A stretch of 64,000 nt of DNA, from contig JAFTVH010000002.1 in NCBI GenBank assembly GCA_017465845.1, forward strand, positions 1 to 64,000, given 5' to 3'. The DNA comes from Lachnospiraceae bacterium. Its GTDB lineage: Bacteria; Bacillota; Clostridia; Lachnospirales; Lachnospiraceae. Positions 63,073-64,000 of the stretch are shown piece after piece; the stretch's first letter is position 1; the number at the start of each line of letters is the position of its first letter. Made by a program: the position numbers and the translations under genes. The notes beneath the pieces are model-generated. The model was not told the origin of the DNA and did not search any database. It saw only the letters and a list, made by a program, of their open reading frames with translations.

Positions 63073-64000
63073 AAAGAGAATTGCTCATGCAATAAAATGG
63101 AGAAGTGACTTTGCAAAATTGCTGTGGCGAGTGAATGCAAGCAAACGATACGCCTCTCCTTGCGTTAAGCAAGATTTACTTATTCTGTTTGATACGGCGT
63201 TACAGTCTCAGAATATGGGAGATAATATTATCCAACAATACTGTGGAGCTTTAATTACGGAATTGTTATGCAATAAAGAGATATTGCGTGTCCCTACACA
63301 TGTGTTGCCAGAGGCTCAAGAAATGCTTCAGATACCTATGGCTGAAACTAAAATTGTTTGCGGAACGAACCTGATGACCCCTCATTATGAAGACTATTCA
63401 ATTTGGGTTATGCCACGGGATTTAGTTGGTTATAGCGACATTATTACTATGGGTGTGGGATGGGGATGTTATTGTGAAGAAATATCCCCGGTTTCAAAGT
63501 ATGTATACCAAACAATTTTGAGCAAAACGGGTTTGCATTCGGTGCGCGACAGTTATACCGAGCAGAAGTTCCATCAGATGGGCATTCACAATGTAGTTAA
63601 CACCGGTTGTCCCACTCTTTGGAAATTGTCTCCGGAACATTGTTCTGCGGTTCCTGTTCAAAAGGCTGGTAGAGTTATAGCAACAATAACTGATTATGAT
63701 CAATCTGTAGAACAAGACCGTAAAATGCTGGAAATACTTTTGAAAGAATATGAAGATGTATTTGTATGGATTCAGGGTTCTAATGATCTTGAGTATTTGG
63801 AACAACTGATTTCGCTTGAAAGAGTGAACATAGTATCTCGCAGCGTGGAAGCTTTTACAGAGATATTGCGCAAGGGGAACATCGATTATGTAGGGACACG
63901 GCTTCATGCAGGGATTCATGCCCTGAACCAGGGAGTTCGAAGTTTGATCATTGCAATTGACAATCGCGCTACTGAAATCGGGCGGGATGTAAACTTGCCT
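63062..64000 (+). CDS. Polysaccharide pyruvyl transferase family protein (3' end outside window)
   Basis: GTG start at 63062 with AGGAG 6 bases upstream; the frame stays open for 313 codons to the window edge. Family features are SQNMGDNIIQQYCG near the N-terminus, HSVRDSYTEQKFHQMG, NTGCPTLW, and YVGTRLHAGIHALNQGVRSLIIAIDNRATEIG at the C-terminal side, which form the PEP-binding region of pyruvyl transferases. The enzyme would add a ketal pyruvate or a related group to the glycan. It is GT-B-like in fold. The missing C-terminus is likely short. Confidence 0.85.
   Translation, partial: MSIKKRIAHAIKWRSDFAKLLWRVNASKRYASPCVKQDLLILFDTALQSQNMGDNIIQQYCGALITELLCNKEILRVPTHVLPEAQEMLQIPMAETKIVCGTNLMTPHYEDYSIWVMPRDLVGYSDIITMGVGWGCYCEEISPVSKYVYQTILSKTGLHSVRDSYTEQKFHQMGIHNVVNTGCPTLWKLSPEHCSAVPVQKAGRVIATITDYDQSVEQDRKMLEILLKEYEDVFVWIQGSNDLEYLEQLISLERVNIVSRSVEAFTEILRKGNIDYVGTRLHAGIHALNQGVRSLIIAIDNRATEIGRDVNLP

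Overview
The window looks like the chromosome of a low-to-mid GC Gram-positive anaerobe of the Clostridia, most likely a Lachnospiraceae member. The grounds are AGGAGG-type ribosome binding sites, frequent GTG/TTG starts, tightly packed co-directional genes and the types of membrane protein present. Genus cannot be fixed from sequence alone. Almost everything in the 64 kb is devoted to making a surface glycan or protein-linked glycan. No transposase, phage gene, tRNA or rRNA was seen.

Layout. (1) 1-18.8 kb: one long plus-strand operon entered from outside the window. It starts with the end of a sugar aminotransferase, then a chain of polytopic membrane proteins that look like GT-C glycosyltransferases, interrupted by a membrane-anchored SGNH hydrolase, an acyltransferase-3 protein, an O-antigen-ligase/Wzy-like protein, a GNAT acetyltransferase and a polyprenyl-phosphate GT2. 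It ends at a hairpin terminator. (2) 18.9-20.1 kb: a single minus-strand gene, pseC (pseudaminic acid pathway), with its own promoter. (3) 20.2-32.5 kb: a second plus-strand operon of eight GT-C-like membrane proteins, with a recognisable promoter. (4) 32.5-51.3 kb: a third operon with a promoter and a 5' hairpin. It holds a sialyltransferase-like GT, a PglK-type ABC exporter, a GT2, pseF, an FkbH-like enzyme, an acyl carrier protein, a GNAT (pseH-like), pseI, a 0.75-kb repeat-rich gap, pseG, a GtrII/GtrB pair, an acyltransferase, a wecE-type aminotransferase and three more membrane proteins. (5) 51.3-64 kb: visibly more AT-rich, classical exopolysaccharide genes. These are a fused initiating phosphoglycosyltransferase/GT4, an EpsG-like polymerase, GT2, GT4 and GT8 transferases, a hexapeptide acetyltransferase and a polysaccharide pyruvyl transferase cut by the window end.

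How they may work together. The phosphoglycosyltransferase fusion, the GTs and EpsG would build an undecaprenyl-linked repeat. PseC, PseH-like, PseG, PseI and PseF would make CMP-pseudaminic acid (PseB is not in the window), which the sialyltransferase-like protein could transfer. Two polyprenyl-phosphate GT2 enzymes would charge lipid carriers used outside the membrane by about eighteen GT-C-like proteins, an unusually large set.

The most novel-looking points are three. First, an FkbH-ACP-GNAT module is embedded among the pse genes, and its GNAT lacks the usual CoA-binding loop, which suggests glyceryl-ACP-dependent N-acylation of pseudaminic acid. Second, the GT-C array shares an acidic/aromatic loop signature. 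Third, there is an array of 64-bp hairpin repeats between pseI and pseG, and an 18-bp repeat inside the pseG coding sequence.
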